Shown here: in pieces, positions 34,183 through 46,052 of the stretch | Position numbering within the stretch: the stretch's first letter is position 1 | How the letters are laid out: every line of letters begins with the position of its first letter | Assembly (NCBI GenBank): GCA_963383645.1 | Contig: OY726569.1 | Span: 81,002,211 to 81,066,210 of the forward strand | Length of the DNA stretch: 64,000 nt | Source of the DNA: Muscardinus avellanarius | Lineage: Eukaryota > Chordata > Mammalia > Rodentia > Gliridae | Direction: 5' to 3' | Program-made: the position numbers and the translations under genes | Notes under the pieces: model-generated | Told to the model about the DNA's origin: nothing | What the model saw: the letters and a program-made list of their open reading frames with translations, nothing else | Databases searched by the model: none

Positions 34183-34352
34183 ATCTTTTTTTATTTTTTG
34201 GTACTGGGATTGAACCCAAGGGCATTCTACCTCCAAGTTATGTCCCCGGCCCTTTTTATTTTTTATTTTGAAACAGAGTCTCTCTAAATTGCTGAAGCTG
34301 ACTTTGAACCTGTGGTACTGGGATTGCAGGCATGTGCAAACCATGCCCAGGT
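34183..34352 (-). mobile_element. SINE, internally deleted
   Basis: First of four minus-strand SINEs in series. ID part and linker intact; the left part is shortened ('gaacctgtggtactgggattgcagg'). Confidence 0.85.
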
Positions 34353-34477
34353 AACAGTTTATTATTAAATAGACTTTGTGTCATATAGCTTTGCCCAACC
34401 TAGACTAATGTTAGGTGAGCCTGGAAGGTGAGGTGTGCCTCAGACTCCAGTACCAAAAATAAATTTATATATACAAT

Positions 34478-34570
34478 TTGTAGTACTAGGGATTAAACCC
34501 AGGGCTACACCTCCAGCTCTTTATATGGATTTTGTTTTGACACAAGGTCTCACTAGGTTGCTAAGAGATG
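34478..34570 (-). mobile_element. SINE right part and linker only
   Basis: 'gtagtactagggattaaacccagggctacacctccagctc' and 'gacacaaggtctcactaggttgct'; the B1-like part is missing. Confidence 0.78.
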
Positions 34571-34591
34571 AAAGCAATTTTTAACTGATAT

Positions 34592-34799
34592 TTTTGTGTG
34601 TGGTACTGGGGATGGAACCCAGGGGCATTCTACCTCTGAGCTACATCCCCAGCCGGATTTTTTAATCTTTATTTTGAACGGGGTCTCACTGAGTTGCAAA
34701 AGTCCTCACTAAGTAGCTGAGGCTGTCCATGAACTGTGATCCTCCTGTCTCAGCCTCCCAAATGCTGGGATTACGAGCGTGTGCCACCGTGCCTGACTT
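34592..34799 (-). mobile_element. B1-dID/MEN-type SINE
   Basis: Complete minus-strand copy, tail to 'gtgccaccgtgcctgactt'. Confidence 0.9.
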
Positions 34800-34806
34800 A
34801 TTTAAT

Positions 34807-35007
34807 TTTTTTTACAGTACAGGGGATTGAACCCAGGAGGCATTCTATCTCCAACTACAACCCCAGCCCTATTTTTTATTCTTTATTTTGAAACAGGGTA
34901 TCACTAAGTTGCAGAGGGCCTCACTAAGTAACTGAGACTGGTTTTGAGCCTGCGATCTTTCTGTCTCAGCCTCCCAAATACTGGGATTACAAGCAAGCAC
35001 CCAGCTA
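34807..35007 (-). mobile_element. B1-dID/MEN-type SINE
   Basis: Complete minus-strand copy next to the preceding one, ending 'caagcaagcacccagct'. Confidence 0.9.
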
Positions 35008-35656
35008 ATTAAAATATTTTAATGTTATTCAAATGCCCTCAGAAGAGCAACACAGGTCACTGGGAGCAAGAAATTTAGAGAAAGCAACATGGCTGATGGT
35101 AGCAGAGCGGGTAGAGGGGACAGGCACCCCAGCTCCAAAGCGGAGATTTGAGAAAGTGCCTGACAGGAGCCGAGGGCTGGAAGAGAAAGAGAAGCCACCA
35201 AGTAGGACCACCCAGCAAGAGGAGGACAGAAAGGAGCACTCCTTCAGTCTAGTTCCTGCCCTCTGGGCCAAACCAAACTGGACCAAGAAGGCAAAGGAGT
35301 GTCGATGGGCCCAGAGGTGTCAGCCTCCAGGGGCCAGGGCAGGGTGGAGGGGCCATCACTGCCATTCAGAAAGACAACACGGGAGGCTCAGGGAGAGCAT
35401 GTGTGCATGTGACTTCATTTCACCCTCTCCATCAAAACCACTTTGCTCTTTTTCCAGAAGAGCTGCAGATAACTTTGCCATTCATCCAAAGAATTTCCTG
35501 AGAGTCATTTCATCTCCTCCTTAGGAAGCATCCTAGGACAGTTCACACCCCAAGGCTTTTCAGACCCCTCCCTGGAAGTCCTCTCTCTACTCTGTTGCCC
35601 AATTGTGACTTAGCGATCCTAGTCGAGCATCCACGGGCTCGATGAGAGGGTTGCCG
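35008..35656. other. Unique DNA carrying a 163-codon ORF
   Basis: An ATG-initiated + strand ORF runs 35,033-35,524. The product is Arg/Glu/Pro-rich with no recognised domain, starts 26 bp after a SINE, and is overlapped by an 85-codon minus ORF. Most likely chance; not called as a gene. Confidence 0.3.
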
Positions 35657-36102
35657 TGTTAGCCGCCGTTTTCTCACTGAGACCAAAGTACCTGACTGGA
35701 ACAACTTAGAGTAGGAAATATTTATTTGGGATTGTGGTTTCAGAGGTTCAGTCCATGGCCGGCTGGTTCCAAGGCAGAAACATCATGGCGGAGGGGAGCT
35801 GCCCAGCTCATGGCTTCCAGGAAGCAGAAAGAGAAAGAGGAAGGGGCTGGGGGCAGATCAACTCATTGAGGGCACACCCCCAGTGACCTGCTTCTTCTAG
35901 CTCGGTCCTACCTCTCAGTAGTTTATGCAGCTACCGATGGATTAATCCACCCAATGGATTAATTAATGGATTAACCCACTGAGGTCAGATTCCCTATGTT
36001 TGATCATTGCCTAAATGTCCCACCTCTGAACCCTGCTGCATTGGGGACCATGCTTTCAGCACAGGAGCTTCTGGGGGAGATTCTGGATCCAAACCCCTAA
36101 CA
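35657..36102 (-). mobile_element. MaLR-type LTR (antisense), near complete
   Basis: Runs from 'tgttagccgccgttttctcactgagaccaaagtacctg' to 'ggatccaaacccctaaca'. It includes the diagnostic 'gatggattaatccacccaatggattaatt...ggattaacccactgaggtcag' and 'cctctgaaccctgctgcattggggacca' blocks of MST-like LTRs. No matching TSD seen. Confidence 0.78.
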
Positions 36103-37978
36103 ACCACCTTAAGCCAGGTTTCAAAGTCTCAATAAACCCTCCCAGCTACTCCTGCCCGCATCGGGAAGCTGCCGAGGCTCCGAGGAGCTGGCGATTCCCT
36201 TGCCGTGGCTCCATGACCATAAACAGCCTGGCCTTGATAACTGATTGCTCTGGTAACTGTGGGGAGATGGCATTCGACAGAAACATATTTGGAAACAATC
36301 GTGGGTTTGAGCCTGAACCATCCAGGGGGCTTCTTCCCTGCTCAAGTTCAGCGAGATGATGAAAGAAATATTCTTTTTCCTTTGTGGATACAAAACCCAG
36401 AGTGTTGGGGCTGGAAGGAATTCCAGAAATGATGTCATGCCCCTTCCTTGTCGGATGAGGTCACTGGCGCGAGGTCAGCCAGGGGTTGGGACTGGAACTC
36501 AAGTCCTCAGCGCTGAGCCAGGACACAAGTCCATTAATTTTCCTGCTCACGGATTTATTTTCTAACGGTGATTTGCTGGGTGCCAGGCACCGTGCCACAT
36601 GATGCGTGCTCAGAAGTGGGGGTCACATTTCTTAAGCACTTGCCCCCTTTTTGCTGTCTGTTCCTTTTAAGCAGATCCTGGGCTCTGGGCTCTTTCCTGA
36701 ATTAGCGGAAAAGCAGAAAGCTGAGACTGGTGTGTGAGAACTCCCAGACCCCGATCCCTGGGGTCAAAACACTTGGGAAGAACAGAGAAAAGTATAAAGA
36801 CTCAGGATCTAGGAGAGGCTTTTCCTGGGCTGGAGCTGGAGGAGAGATAAAAAAAAAAAAACACAGAGGAAGAGTCCCCAGGAAGCAGCAGTGACACCCC
36901 CCAACCCCGCCTCCCCAGGGCCATGTAGATAAGACCCTGGGAGCAGCTCAGAGTTACCAATAACCAGGGCGAAGACTCAGGCATCGCTCGCATCTTGGCA
37001 CCATTTAGACCTTGAAAGTCCAAAACAACCCCTGGGGGGCTGGTGCCATAGATGGGGGGGGCAGACATCAGCACTAGGGAGAAGCCAGGATTCCTCCCCA
37101 AAACTGGGTCAAGAAGACAGAGTCTCCTCCTTCCCCTCCTGACCAGCGCCGGGAGTGGCCACTCCAGAAATGGGGGCAGCACGCCCTCGGACACATTCCG
37201 GTCTTAGAAAAAAGAAAATAACTGTTTTCTGTGTTGGCCCTTAACAAAAAGCGATCCAGAGCAACAGGATGCTGGGGTGAGAGATGTTGCCGTTACTTTG
37301 AAAACCAGACACGATCTACCCAGAAAACCAAGTGTTTTCTGAGCCACTTGAAGAATGTTCCCCCCCCCCCGCCCCTGCACAGAGGGCATCGTCCATGCGA
37401 ACCCACTGGTCTCCTGTGTTCAACAAGACGTACACAGAACGGCTGTGTTTAGAGTGCCTTCAATTCAGAAGAGTCCTGGTGCCAAAGTGATATACTGGGT
37501 GTGGGGGGATTATGCTGCCCTCCCCCAGGAACAGGAAAAACCCCAGGGGCAGGTGGGACCAACAGGCCCAGGGAGAGCCAGGAAGGCTGCAGCCTCACTT
37601 CTACAGCCACGACCTGATGCGACCCTGCAGCTGCTCCCGCCCACTGCTGGCTGCCAGCCAGGCCTCCCATTCCAGCCTTTCCCACCGTCCAAGAGGTCCT
37701 GCCTTACAAAGGGCGGAAGGAAGGAAGGAGGCAGGAAAGAGAAGAAAGGCAGGCGAGAGGATGGGGGAGAGTGGGAGGAAAAGGGGGAGCCGGGAAGGAA
37801 ATGAGCCGCTCATTGTTAAATTGTGGCTCCTGAGGCCTCCAGCCTCTGGTCCTGACCTCCTGCCCTGGGGCCTGTCACGGGGGCTCAGGACAGCGGGGCT
37901 GCTCGCTCAGCCTTGCAAACATGAAGCTCTGCAAATTTAGATTTGCAGACACAGCTAGGCAGATTTGGATCACAGACA
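36103..37978. other. Unique intergenic DNA with a MIR relic
   Basis: 36,440-36,600 holds an antisense MIR-like stretch ('cggatgaggtcactggcgcgaggtcagccagggg'). A C-run lies at 37,358-37,370. ORFs up to 149 codons in the GC-rich part (37,355-37,940) have no recognisable family. Confidence 0.45.
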
Positions 37979-38195
37979 CAGCTGGACGAGGCTGCGCGTG
38001 CAGTAATCCCAGTACTTTGAGAGGCTGAGATAAGGGAGGCGTGGATTCAAGGCCACTTAGTGGGCTTCCCTCAGCAACTTCTCTAGACCCTGTTTCAAAA
38101 TAAAAAATAAAATAGAATAAAATAGGGCTGGGAACCTAGCCCAGCGGTAGATCAGCCCTAGGTTCGATCCCCACTACCACTAAAAATAAAAATAA
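37979..38195 (+). mobile_element. B1-dID/MEN-type SINE
   Basis: Diverged left part, clear linker 'ccctgtttcaaaataaaaaataaaat' and ID part 'gggctgggaacctagcccagcggtag...ttcgatccccactacc'. Confidence 0.87.
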
Positions 38196-38394
38196 ATTTG
38201 CAGAGACCTCCATATGAAACACCGTGAGGCGCAGGGCTGCATTTTAAGATGACTGAGCTCAACCTTCACCTGGAAACTTGTCCACATCTGCAGACAAGGT
38301 CACAGCCGCCGCAGCACATGCGGTCCGCACCTCCCACAGCCTGGCCACGGTGACCCTGTGAAATAACCGCACACGTCACAATGCTGTTAGGGTT

Positions 38395-38805
38395 CTTCTC
38401 TTGTAGGAGGTGAAAATACCAAAACCCATCCTCCCAGCCCCCTCCCTCTTTCCCTGCCCATAAAATCAGTTTTCTTTCCCTTTTCTCTTTCAGGTTCTAC
38501 TTGTTTGTTTCCATATAAGAGATAAAACATGTGGTACTTGTCTGTCTGTGTCTGGCTTATTTTGCTTAATATGATGTCCTTCAGTTCCATCCATTTTCCC
38601 ATAAATGACATGATTTCGTTCTTTTTTATGGCTGAATAATGTGCCATAGTCTATATATACACCATATTTCTCTATCCGTGCATTTGTTAGCAGGCACCTG
38701 GGCTGATTCCGTATCTTCGCTATTGTGGCCAGTGCTACAGTCATCATGGGTAAGCCAGTATTGCTTTCCTCTACTGACTACATTTCCTTTGGATATATTC
38801 CTGGT
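38395..38805 (-). mobile_element. L1 LINE ORF2 C-terminus and 3' region
   Basis: Read on the minus strand, 38,387-38,747 encodes overlapping frames with the L1 ORF2 terminal signature (HYSAIKKNEIMSF-like, then WMELKDIIL and KYHMF), split by a frameshift. The + strand text ('ttttatggctgaataatgtgccatagtc') is the standard antisense L1 tail. Decayed, not coding. Confidence 0.88.
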
Positions 38806-39261
38806 GGCTTTTAAAAAAATATGTTCCTCTCTCACAAAAACAGGCAAAAGAAGAGCTGATTGTCCACATCCTTGTTTTCCATGAGGGGATATGAAGACAG
38901 CATTTGTGGTGCTCAGACGGTTACCCACCTCAGGAGGGGACAGGCAGGGGACAGGAAGTGTCCAGAAGAAGCCGGAAGGACCCGGCTGAGCACTGCCTTG
39001 AACTGTCAACACCCAGACTTCCAAATCACTTGAGACAAGCAAATGACTTTCTGATTTAAGCTACTCTTAGGCAGTTGTTCTGTAACTTACAAGGTATTTC
39101 TAACACCAGGATTGTGCTACAATGGGTAGAGGACACAAAGATATCCAAGACCCAGCCTCTTCCTTCTACTCTAGAAGCTTGCAGTCAAGGTAGGGAAACT
39201 GGACATAGGTACCTGTGTTCAAAGTCCTGCAAAGTTTAATAACTTAAAACATAATCATAAT
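38806..39261. other. Unique intergenic DNA
   Basis: No feature recognised. Confidence 0.4.
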
Positions 39262-39330
39262 AGGGCTGGGTGTAACTCAGAGGTAGTATGCCCCTGGGTT
39301 CAACCCTTAATACTCCACAAACAAAAAAAG
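39262..39330 (+). mobile_element. ID-like SINE right part
   Basis: 'agggctgggtgtaactcagaggtagtatgcccctgggttcaaccc' followed by an A-rich tail; no left part. Confidence 0.8.
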
Positions 39331-39344
39331 TAGCAAGAACATTG

Positions 39345-40651
39345 CTGACTTCTATACATGTCCTTTGTGGAAGGTGGTACCCACTAGCCATGAACTCGGG
39401 CATTTTTGTGGAGAGAATCTCTTAACAAAGTGTCGAGGGTGCTGCCTGGCTGCTTCTGCTTGTAGTAAAATTCCAGAAGGATAAACTGAATTAAAGAGAG
39501 AACTTAAAATCAGAAGGGAAATAGAATGAAAAGATCTGGAAAATTCTCATCTTGTAAAGTTTCTTTTTTTTTTTTTTTTAATGTTTGGGAGAAAATACCA
39601 AGGTACGGCCAAGCAACTGTTTGACAAAGAGATTCGTAAGGCTAGAACGAAGCCGAATGTTGTTCATCGGGACAACAGGAGGATGATCCTGAGGCACTCT
39701 GGAGATGAATGATACTGCCGCTTCCCCCACAGGCCCAGCGTTCTAAGGCCTGAGGGTGGATGGATACAAGGGAGGGGTGCAGGGCACCCGTGGGACCTCA
39801 GGGCTCACCGCCGAGGCCACATCAAGTTGCTGCTGCACACAATTGGGTGCAATGCTCCTTGGCCAGCCCAGCTGTGGCTCCAATGTGGCCAGGTGAGGTC
39901 CAGGCCACTGCTCTGGGGCACAATCATGGCACATCCACAGGTGCTACATGCGGGCATGCACAGCATCCATGCTGCAGAGACCCGGCCGCCGCCTCCTAGA
40001 TTCCAAAGGATACTCTGGGGAGCCCTGGGGCGGCTCTCTGCAGAAAACCCCCACTAGACCAACGCCCAGCAGGGCCATGGGAACCCCTACAGGGAGTCCC
40101 AGGGCAATGACAGGTGGAGCTGTGCAGTTGAGACCGCCCCTGAGACCCTACCACTGTAGAGCCCGGGAGAGCCACAGGCCGCTGACTCCAAACCTGAGCG
40201 CTGAGACGCCGCAAGCCCGGCAAGGCTGAGGGGAGGGGAACCCAACGCCCACCCCACTGTGTGCAGACGGTGGGCATGGAGTCGGAGAAGATGGTCCACG
40301 AGCCTTCATCTGTGTGCTCTTTGCCTTGCTGGGTTTTCAGTTTACTTGGGACCTGGTATGCTTCCCTGTTTTCCTACGTATTCCTTTTGAAATGGGAATG
40401 TCCATCCTATGGTCTGTGCCGCCAGTGTCTTTTGGAAACACATAACTTATTTCACTTCAAAGACTCGCAGCTGGAAGGGAATTTGCCTCAGGATGAATTG
40501 AACCTCGTGTCACACTCATTTCTGATTTAGATGAGATTTTGGACTTACACTTTAAAGTTGATGCTGGAACAAGTGAAGACGGGGGGCTAGAGGGATGGAA
40601 TAATTGAGTTCAAGCACATGAGAAGGGTATGAACTGGGGGCAAGGGTAGAA
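39345..40651 (+). mobile_element. MaLR internal region (MST/THE1-int-like)
   Basis: It ends directly at the LTR starting at 40,652. The terminal ~390 bp ('gtgggcatggagtcggagaagatggtccacgagcc' ... 'tgctgggttttcagtttacttggg' ... 'ggaagggaatttgcctcaggatgaa' ... 'gagattttggac') has the order of the MaLR internal 3' end. The segment from 39,400 ('agaatctcttaacaaagtgtcgagggtgctgcctggctgcttctgct') also fits. No coding capacity, as is normal for MaLR. Family recognition is from memory. Confidence 0.6.
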
Positions 40652-41209
40652 TGTTATGGTTTGAATATTTGTGTCCCTCTAAAATTCATATCACCATTGT
40701 CAGTGTGATAATATTAATAGGTGGGGACCTTTAAAAGACGACGAAGTCATAGCCAGGCGTGGCGGTAAATGCCTGCAATCCCAGTACTTGGAAGGCTGAG
40801 ATAGGAGGATCACAGGTTCGAGGCCAGCCTCAGCAACACAGTGAGACTCTCAGAAACTTATCAAGACCCTGTTTCAAAATAGATAGGACTGGGTATATAG
40901 CTTAGAGGTAGAATCCCCCTGGGTTCGATCTCCAGCACCACACACATATACAATAAAATGATTCGATCTTGCGGGCTCAAGTCTAGTAAATGGGATTAAT
41001 GCCTCAGGAAAAGCTTCACACACAGCGTCGGCCCTTTTTACCCTTCTACCCTCCGCCGTGCGAGGATGCAGCAGGGAGGCCTTCAGCAGACATTGGATGC
41101 CAGGGCCATGATCGGGGGCTAACTTTACAACTCTAAGAAATCACTGTTGTGCTTTATTCTTTAGCCGGTCTCAGTTATTTTGTTATAGCTACACTAAGAG
41201 ACTAAGACA
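40652..41209 (+). mobile_element. MaLR 3' LTR, interrupted by a SINE
   Basis: Starts tgttatggtttgaatattt, continues 'gtgtgataatattaataggtggggacc', resumes after the SINE with 'aatgggattaatgcctcagg', and ends 'tgttatagctacactaagagactaagaca' (TG...CA). This is the standard sense layout of MST/MLT1 LTRs. Confidence 0.82.
40752..40958 (+). mobile_element. B1-dID/MEN-type SINE inside the MaLR LTR
   Basis: 'agccaggcgtggcggtaaatgcctgcaatcccagtacttgg' start, 'accctgtttcaaaatagatagg' linker, ID part, CA-rich tail. Confidence 0.9.
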
Positions 41210-41524
41210 TACCCTAAATATCCAGCAAAAGTGGCTGAATTGACGGCCCATGTGTAAAATTAAGATTATGAAGTTAGTAAAGGTGGTGATGTTGGTCTCT
41301 ATTCTCTAGACCATAATCAGGAAGCAGGTTGTCAACAATGTATTGCATAAATCCTTTTTTCTGTATTTGTTGCAATGAACACAAATTTTTTTCTAATGGA
41401 GTACAGTGAGGTAGCTTTTACATTTTTCCCAGTATTTATTGCATACCATCTATTTGCAGAACTATTAATATGACATATGAGGGGGAGGCTCCAAAGAACA
41501 CATGGTTTCAGAGAACCTTATGCT
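41210..41524. other. Unique AT-rich intergenic DNA
   Basis: No feature recognised. Confidence 0.4.
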
Positions 41525-41727
41525 GCCGGGCATGATGGCACATGCATGTAATTCCAGTCCTCAAGAGGCCGAGAAAGGAGGATCACAGGTTGAAGGACAG
41601 GCTCAGCACCTTAGCGTAACCCTCAGCAACCCCATTCCAAAGTAAAAATTTTTTGAAGGGCTTGGAGTGTAGCTGGGAGGTAGAATGCTCTTGAGTTCAA
41701 ATCCCCGGTACCAAAAAAAAAAAAAAG
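41525..41727 (+). mobile_element. B1-dID/MEN-type SINE
   Basis: 'gccgggcatgatggcacatgc' start, ID part 'ggcttggagtgtagctgggaggtagaatgc', 14-A tail. Confidence 0.9.
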
Positions 41728-42498
41728 TGTCTACTTGGAAAGCTAAGACATAAACATGTAATAGATCCATCTATTTATATGAGCTATAGAATATTTGTTA
41801 CAAATCTTACCCTCCCCAATGATATGATATACATTGAAGCAAAACATTGAATTGTAAATGTTAGACTTTTATGAAAAATTTTAAACAAAATTTGTTACAT
41901 GGCCTTTGTCATACTCAGAGGACATGAGCCTGCAGTTGTGAATAGCTTCTGGAAACCACTTTCAGGCCTTCCCAGCTCTTGCTTAGGAATTGTCTGCCAA
42001 TCTGCTAAGACGCCGTCTAGAAGATAAAAACCTACAAATACAGCAAAGCATCTCTCAGTTTCTAGAACTCTCCAAATCATACGTGGTGCCGCTTTAAACT
42101 GTGGCCCGTTGACAGGTCTATTGAATACATGGAGCGAGCTGGTGCTGCCAGCGGCATGGCTAACCTCATGAACGTGACCCTCTCTGGAGGCTTCCCTTGT
42201 ATATTCTAGCAAAACAGGCAGCATTCCTTAGACCAGGACAACCTTAAGACAATTGTCATCACATTTCACATTTGAGTACCGAAGAAAATGTCTCTGTTCA
42301 TTTGTTAAACTTGTCAGCTGGGCGCTTCTGGATAATACTGATTCTGCCATATTCTTGCAGTCACCTCTGGCTCTGAGCTGCAGCTCCGGAGCTACTTGGA
42401 GGGGTCACCTCACCATACTATTCCTTTTGCCATTGCCTCCCATACCCTGGGCCCAGGCTCGGGACTCCATCAATCGCTTCCCTCATTTACAGGTGTGT

Positions 42499-42547
<49 letters not shown>

Positions 42548-42689
42548 GAAGGTTCTACCAAAAATTGGTCCACGGTCCTCTTGCCTTTCCTCCAACCCCC
42601 AAACACCACACCTGGTTTATCTCTCCATTAGTGACTGGGCTCTCAGCATCTTAACTTCTTTATTCAGTCAGTAAATATTTACTAAAGGC
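41728..42689. other. Unique DNA with a (GT)n run
   Basis: 42,493-42,543 is a GT microsatellite with one interruption. A 109-codon minus ORF (41,895-42,224) has no recognised domain. Otherwise nothing recognised. Confidence 0.45.
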
Positions 42690-42861
42690 CAGCCCAGTGT
42701 GGTGGCACAGAACTGTGAGCCCAGTACCTGGGAGGCTGAGACAGGAGGATCACAGTTCCATGGCTAGCCTCAGCAACTTAGGCCTTATTTCAAAAAAAAA
42801 AAAAAAAAAAAAGCTGGAGATGTACCTCGAAAGTAGAATGCCCTGAGTTCAATCACCAGAC

Positions 42862-42893
<32 letters not shown>
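42690..42893 (+). mobile_element. B1-dID/MEN-type SINE with (AAT)n tail
   Basis: Left part, linker ending in a 21-A run, ID part 'gctggagatgtacctcgaaagtagaatgcc', tail (ATA)n at 42,863-42,893. Confidence 0.9.
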
Positions 42894-42895
<2 letters not shown>

Positions 42896-44094
42896 GAAGG
42901 TTTACTACACACTGGGCACTGTCAGGGTGTCAGGGGAAAATAGTCGTGGTTCTTAACTTTGAAAAACATATAGTCTCCTTTCAAAGACAAGCCTTATCCA
43001 AAGAATCACACAATCAAATATAGGTCCTCTAAGCATTTCTTAACTTTTGATATAATTTTAGAATCACACAGAGATAAGTTCCTGTGTACACTTCACCCAG
43101 CTTCTTCCTTTGGTAACATCCTACATGATCCTAGTGCAATTATCCCCATCAAGAAATTTACATGGATACTATATGATTCGCCAAACTACAGCCCTCATTA
43201 GCATTTAGCCATTTCTAAGTGTGTTTCAATACACCGCTAAGTATAACAACCACAGGATGTAGATGCGATGCTCACCCCCATTCTATCGCTGCAGAAACTG
43301 AGACTCAGAAGAGTCAGCGAACTTGCTGAAGATTCAGCCTGTTGCCAGAGTGAAGACCGAGAGCCTTGGCAGCCCCGCTCTCGGGGACTTGCCCCCCGCC
43401 TCCGTCACCGCACCACCTGGACTGTTAACATTAGCCCAAGCGGCCCAAACATGCTTTCTTGCTCAAACCCAAAGAACTAACTACCGTAGCCCTCCAACAA
43501 ACAGCTGGGGAGCCTTCAGAAGACACTAACACCTGGTTGCCTTCTTTAATGTCAAAACATTTGCTCCCCAGATCACACTTTGTTTCAATGGCAAAAACTT
43601 CCCAAAGGAAATGACTATTTCCATCACTGCTGATGAAGCAATGTTCTCGGGGCTCCCAAAGGCTCAGCTTTCAAACATTTCCCTCCGGTTGAAAGTAACT
43701 TCCACTGAAATATTTTGACTCTCAAAAGGAAGTTTCTTTGTAAGAAACTGCAAGGCATGCGGGTGCATGCAGTGAAGGTAAACCCAAAACAAAGGCTTCA
43801 GAAAACACAGGGTTTCCTTACAAAACCATACAGTGTCTGCCTCGTTTCCACCGACGGAGTTCAGAACACTCTACCCCCAAACATGCGGGCTTGGTGTAGT
43901 GATTATTTTGTATGAAAGCACCTGGAAAGCAGCAGGCCGAGAAGACCCCTCTGAACCTGGTTCTATTTCATAAGAGCAGGAGATGACGTTCTCATGGGAA
44001 AGAAGGCTTCCCTGTACTAGGACAGGATCATTCTTAACATCAAGCCTGGGAAGTCGAGAATGAGAATTCTCCGCAGACCTTGTTAAAATACCTC
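42894..44094. other. Mostly unique DNA with old repeat traces
   Basis: 43,255-43,400 looks like an antisense MIR ('gcagaaactgagactcagaagagtcagcgaacttgctgaagattcagcctg'). 43,040-43,220 may be an old LINE piece. 43,530-43,830 is repeat-free and motif-rich. Nothing coding recognised. Confidence 0.45.
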
Positions 44095-44152
44095 TTAACA
44101 TTATGACGTGAGACCACAATGTGCCAATAAAAGTCTATTTAAAAAATAAAAT
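44095..44152 (+). mobile_element. Possible L1 3' tail
   Basis: 'gacgtgagaccacaatgtgccaataaaagtctatttaaaaaataaaa' resembles the last bases of the L1-like tails at 12.5 kb (antisense) and 47.1 kb: '...acaatg..(c/t)aataaaa' then A-rich. Confidence 0.4.
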
Positions 44153-44311
44153 GCCTCTTACCTTCTTTTGACCTCCCTCGTGTAAGTTAGTTCCTATTTC
44201 ACAACTTACAACTCTTTGTTCAATTCAGAATATAAATGTTGGACTCTAAGCACTTACTGGGGCCTTTCATTTCCCCTTACCAAAGCTCCCGTGCCACTCA
44301 ATACACATGTG

Positions 44312-44529
44312 TAGCTGGGCATGGTGGCACACTTGTAATCCCAGTATTTGGGAGGTTGAGACAAGAGGATTGCGGGTTTGAAGCCAGCCTCAGCAATGCA
44401 GTAAGACTCTCAGCAACCCAGCAAGACCCTTTTAAAACAAAACAAAATTGAAATGTTTAGGGGTGTATCTTGAAGGCAGAATGCCTCTGGGTTCCATCCT
44501 TAGTACCGCGAGAAAATTAAATAAATATG
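44312..44529 (+). mobile_element. B1-dID/MEN-type SINE
   Basis: 'gtagctgggcatggtggcacacttgtaatcccagtatttggg' start, poor linker, ID part 'aggggtgtatcttgaaggcagaatgcctctgggttcc', AAAT tail. Confidence 0.87.
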
Positions 44530-45889
44530 TAATTGTTTTTCCTATTGATGTGTCTTCTTTCGGTTTAACACCCAGGCCTAGCTGAAGGTAGAGGTAAAAT
44601 TCTGCCTCCCCTACACCCACACCTCTAAGCCAAATGAAATCTATGACATATGCATATTTTCTGCTTTACATTGGAAAACATCCATTCCAAAGGAGAGAGG
44701 GGGGAAGGGGAATGAACAAGGAAAACAGTATTCTGGCCTACCCATGCACCCAGGGCATTGGCACTTGCTACCGAAGTGCAGAATGACCTGACCACAGAGC
44801 CCGTGTCTCCCCGCTCCACCGCCATGGTGTGCGTCCTGAAGCCAGCTCCGTTACTATGGTGGGGGCTCTCTTTTTTGAAGGTATTAACCACGAATGTGAT
44901 CTTAGACTGAGTTTTTAGATTCAATTTGCAGAATCATTTGAGATTCTAGTTTGGGCCTGTTCTCCCGCATATTCCTCCCTCCTCTGACTTTAAACAGGTA
45001 GCGGGCACTTTGGAAGGCGTCTCTGTCAGATTTTGCAGCTCAGAACGCAAAAGAGCTTCAAGCCAAGACCCCGTACTTGTTGCTAAAGCAAACCCTACGG
45101 ATATGTAGTGAAGAGATGCACCCTGCACGGCGGGATGCAGGAGAGGTGCCAGGGGCAGAAGACGGTCCCCAGACGGCACTGAGGAGTCATACGGTGGCGC
45201 CCCCAGAGGGCTCAGCCCCAGCACCCAAGGCTTCCAGTCCTCCCAAGAGCCCCTTGCCCCAAATGTGGCATAGAGGGGGCATTGACAGGAGCCGAAAGGG
45301 AACGTGCAAGCTGAGATACAGGTGCCAGGTGAGGTGTGGTGCTTAAGGCCTTGAGGACATCGTACAACCTGGGGCAGGTGGAGCAGGCCCCAGTCATCCC
45401 CAGAATTTAACTTCCTGCCAGATGAACAGGTGGGATAAACCTGAACTGACTTAAGAAGCACAAAAAGTGTAAGGCAAGGCCCCGGGACAGCTCAGGGAGC
45501 CTCACAAAGAGCCCGGGTTGCGCTCATATGCTCCGCTGTGAAATTAACTACCGTCTATTTTAGGGGGAAGAAATATTACTCTATTAGCTGTTTTGGGGGG
45601 GGAGAGGCTGGGCCTGAGATCCAAATTGACATCACAGAAAAAAAAATTCAAAAGCTGAAAAACACAGGACAAAAATATTTGATATCAGTATATGTGGTGT
45701 GAGGGCCCTCATGGGAGATGAAGACTCAGACACACAGCTAAGTTGAACACTCATGTACTAAACTGGACAGAGTAAGAAATTATAAAAATGTGAGAAGGCA
45801 AAAGGGGCGTGGGCTGGGGGAGTTAATTAGGTAGAGAGTTGACTAGGAATAGAGGAAGCGCGTATGATTGTCTTCAGTTTGGGGGATGA
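44530..45889. other. Unique intergenic DNA
   Basis: No transposon recognised. A 171-codon minus ORF (44,946-45,461), overlapped by an 89-codon + ORF, has no recognised domain. GC-rich at 45,120-45,340. Confidence 0.45.
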
Positions 45890-45896
45890 GAGAGAG

Positions 45897-45949
<53 letters not shown>
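45890..45949. repeat. (GA)n microsatellite
   Basis: A GA array of about 60 bp next to the end of the outer SINE that follows. Confidence 0.95.
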
Positions 45950-45951
<2 letters not shown>

Positions 45952-46013
45952 CTGGGGATTGAACCTGGGGCCACTCTACCCCGAGATACACCCCAGCCCT
46001 TTTTATTTTTATT

Positions 46014-46052
<39 letters not shown>

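Noticed and set aside
38387..38747. Minus-strand ORFs resembling a real protein
   Set aside because: They match the C-terminus of L1 ORF2 in two frames, so this is a decayed LINE, annotated as such and not as a host gene.
44946..45461. 171-codon minus-strand ORF
   Set aside because: No recognised domain, overlapped by a + ORF, no promoter or splice context, and ordinary for a GC-rich intergenic stretch.
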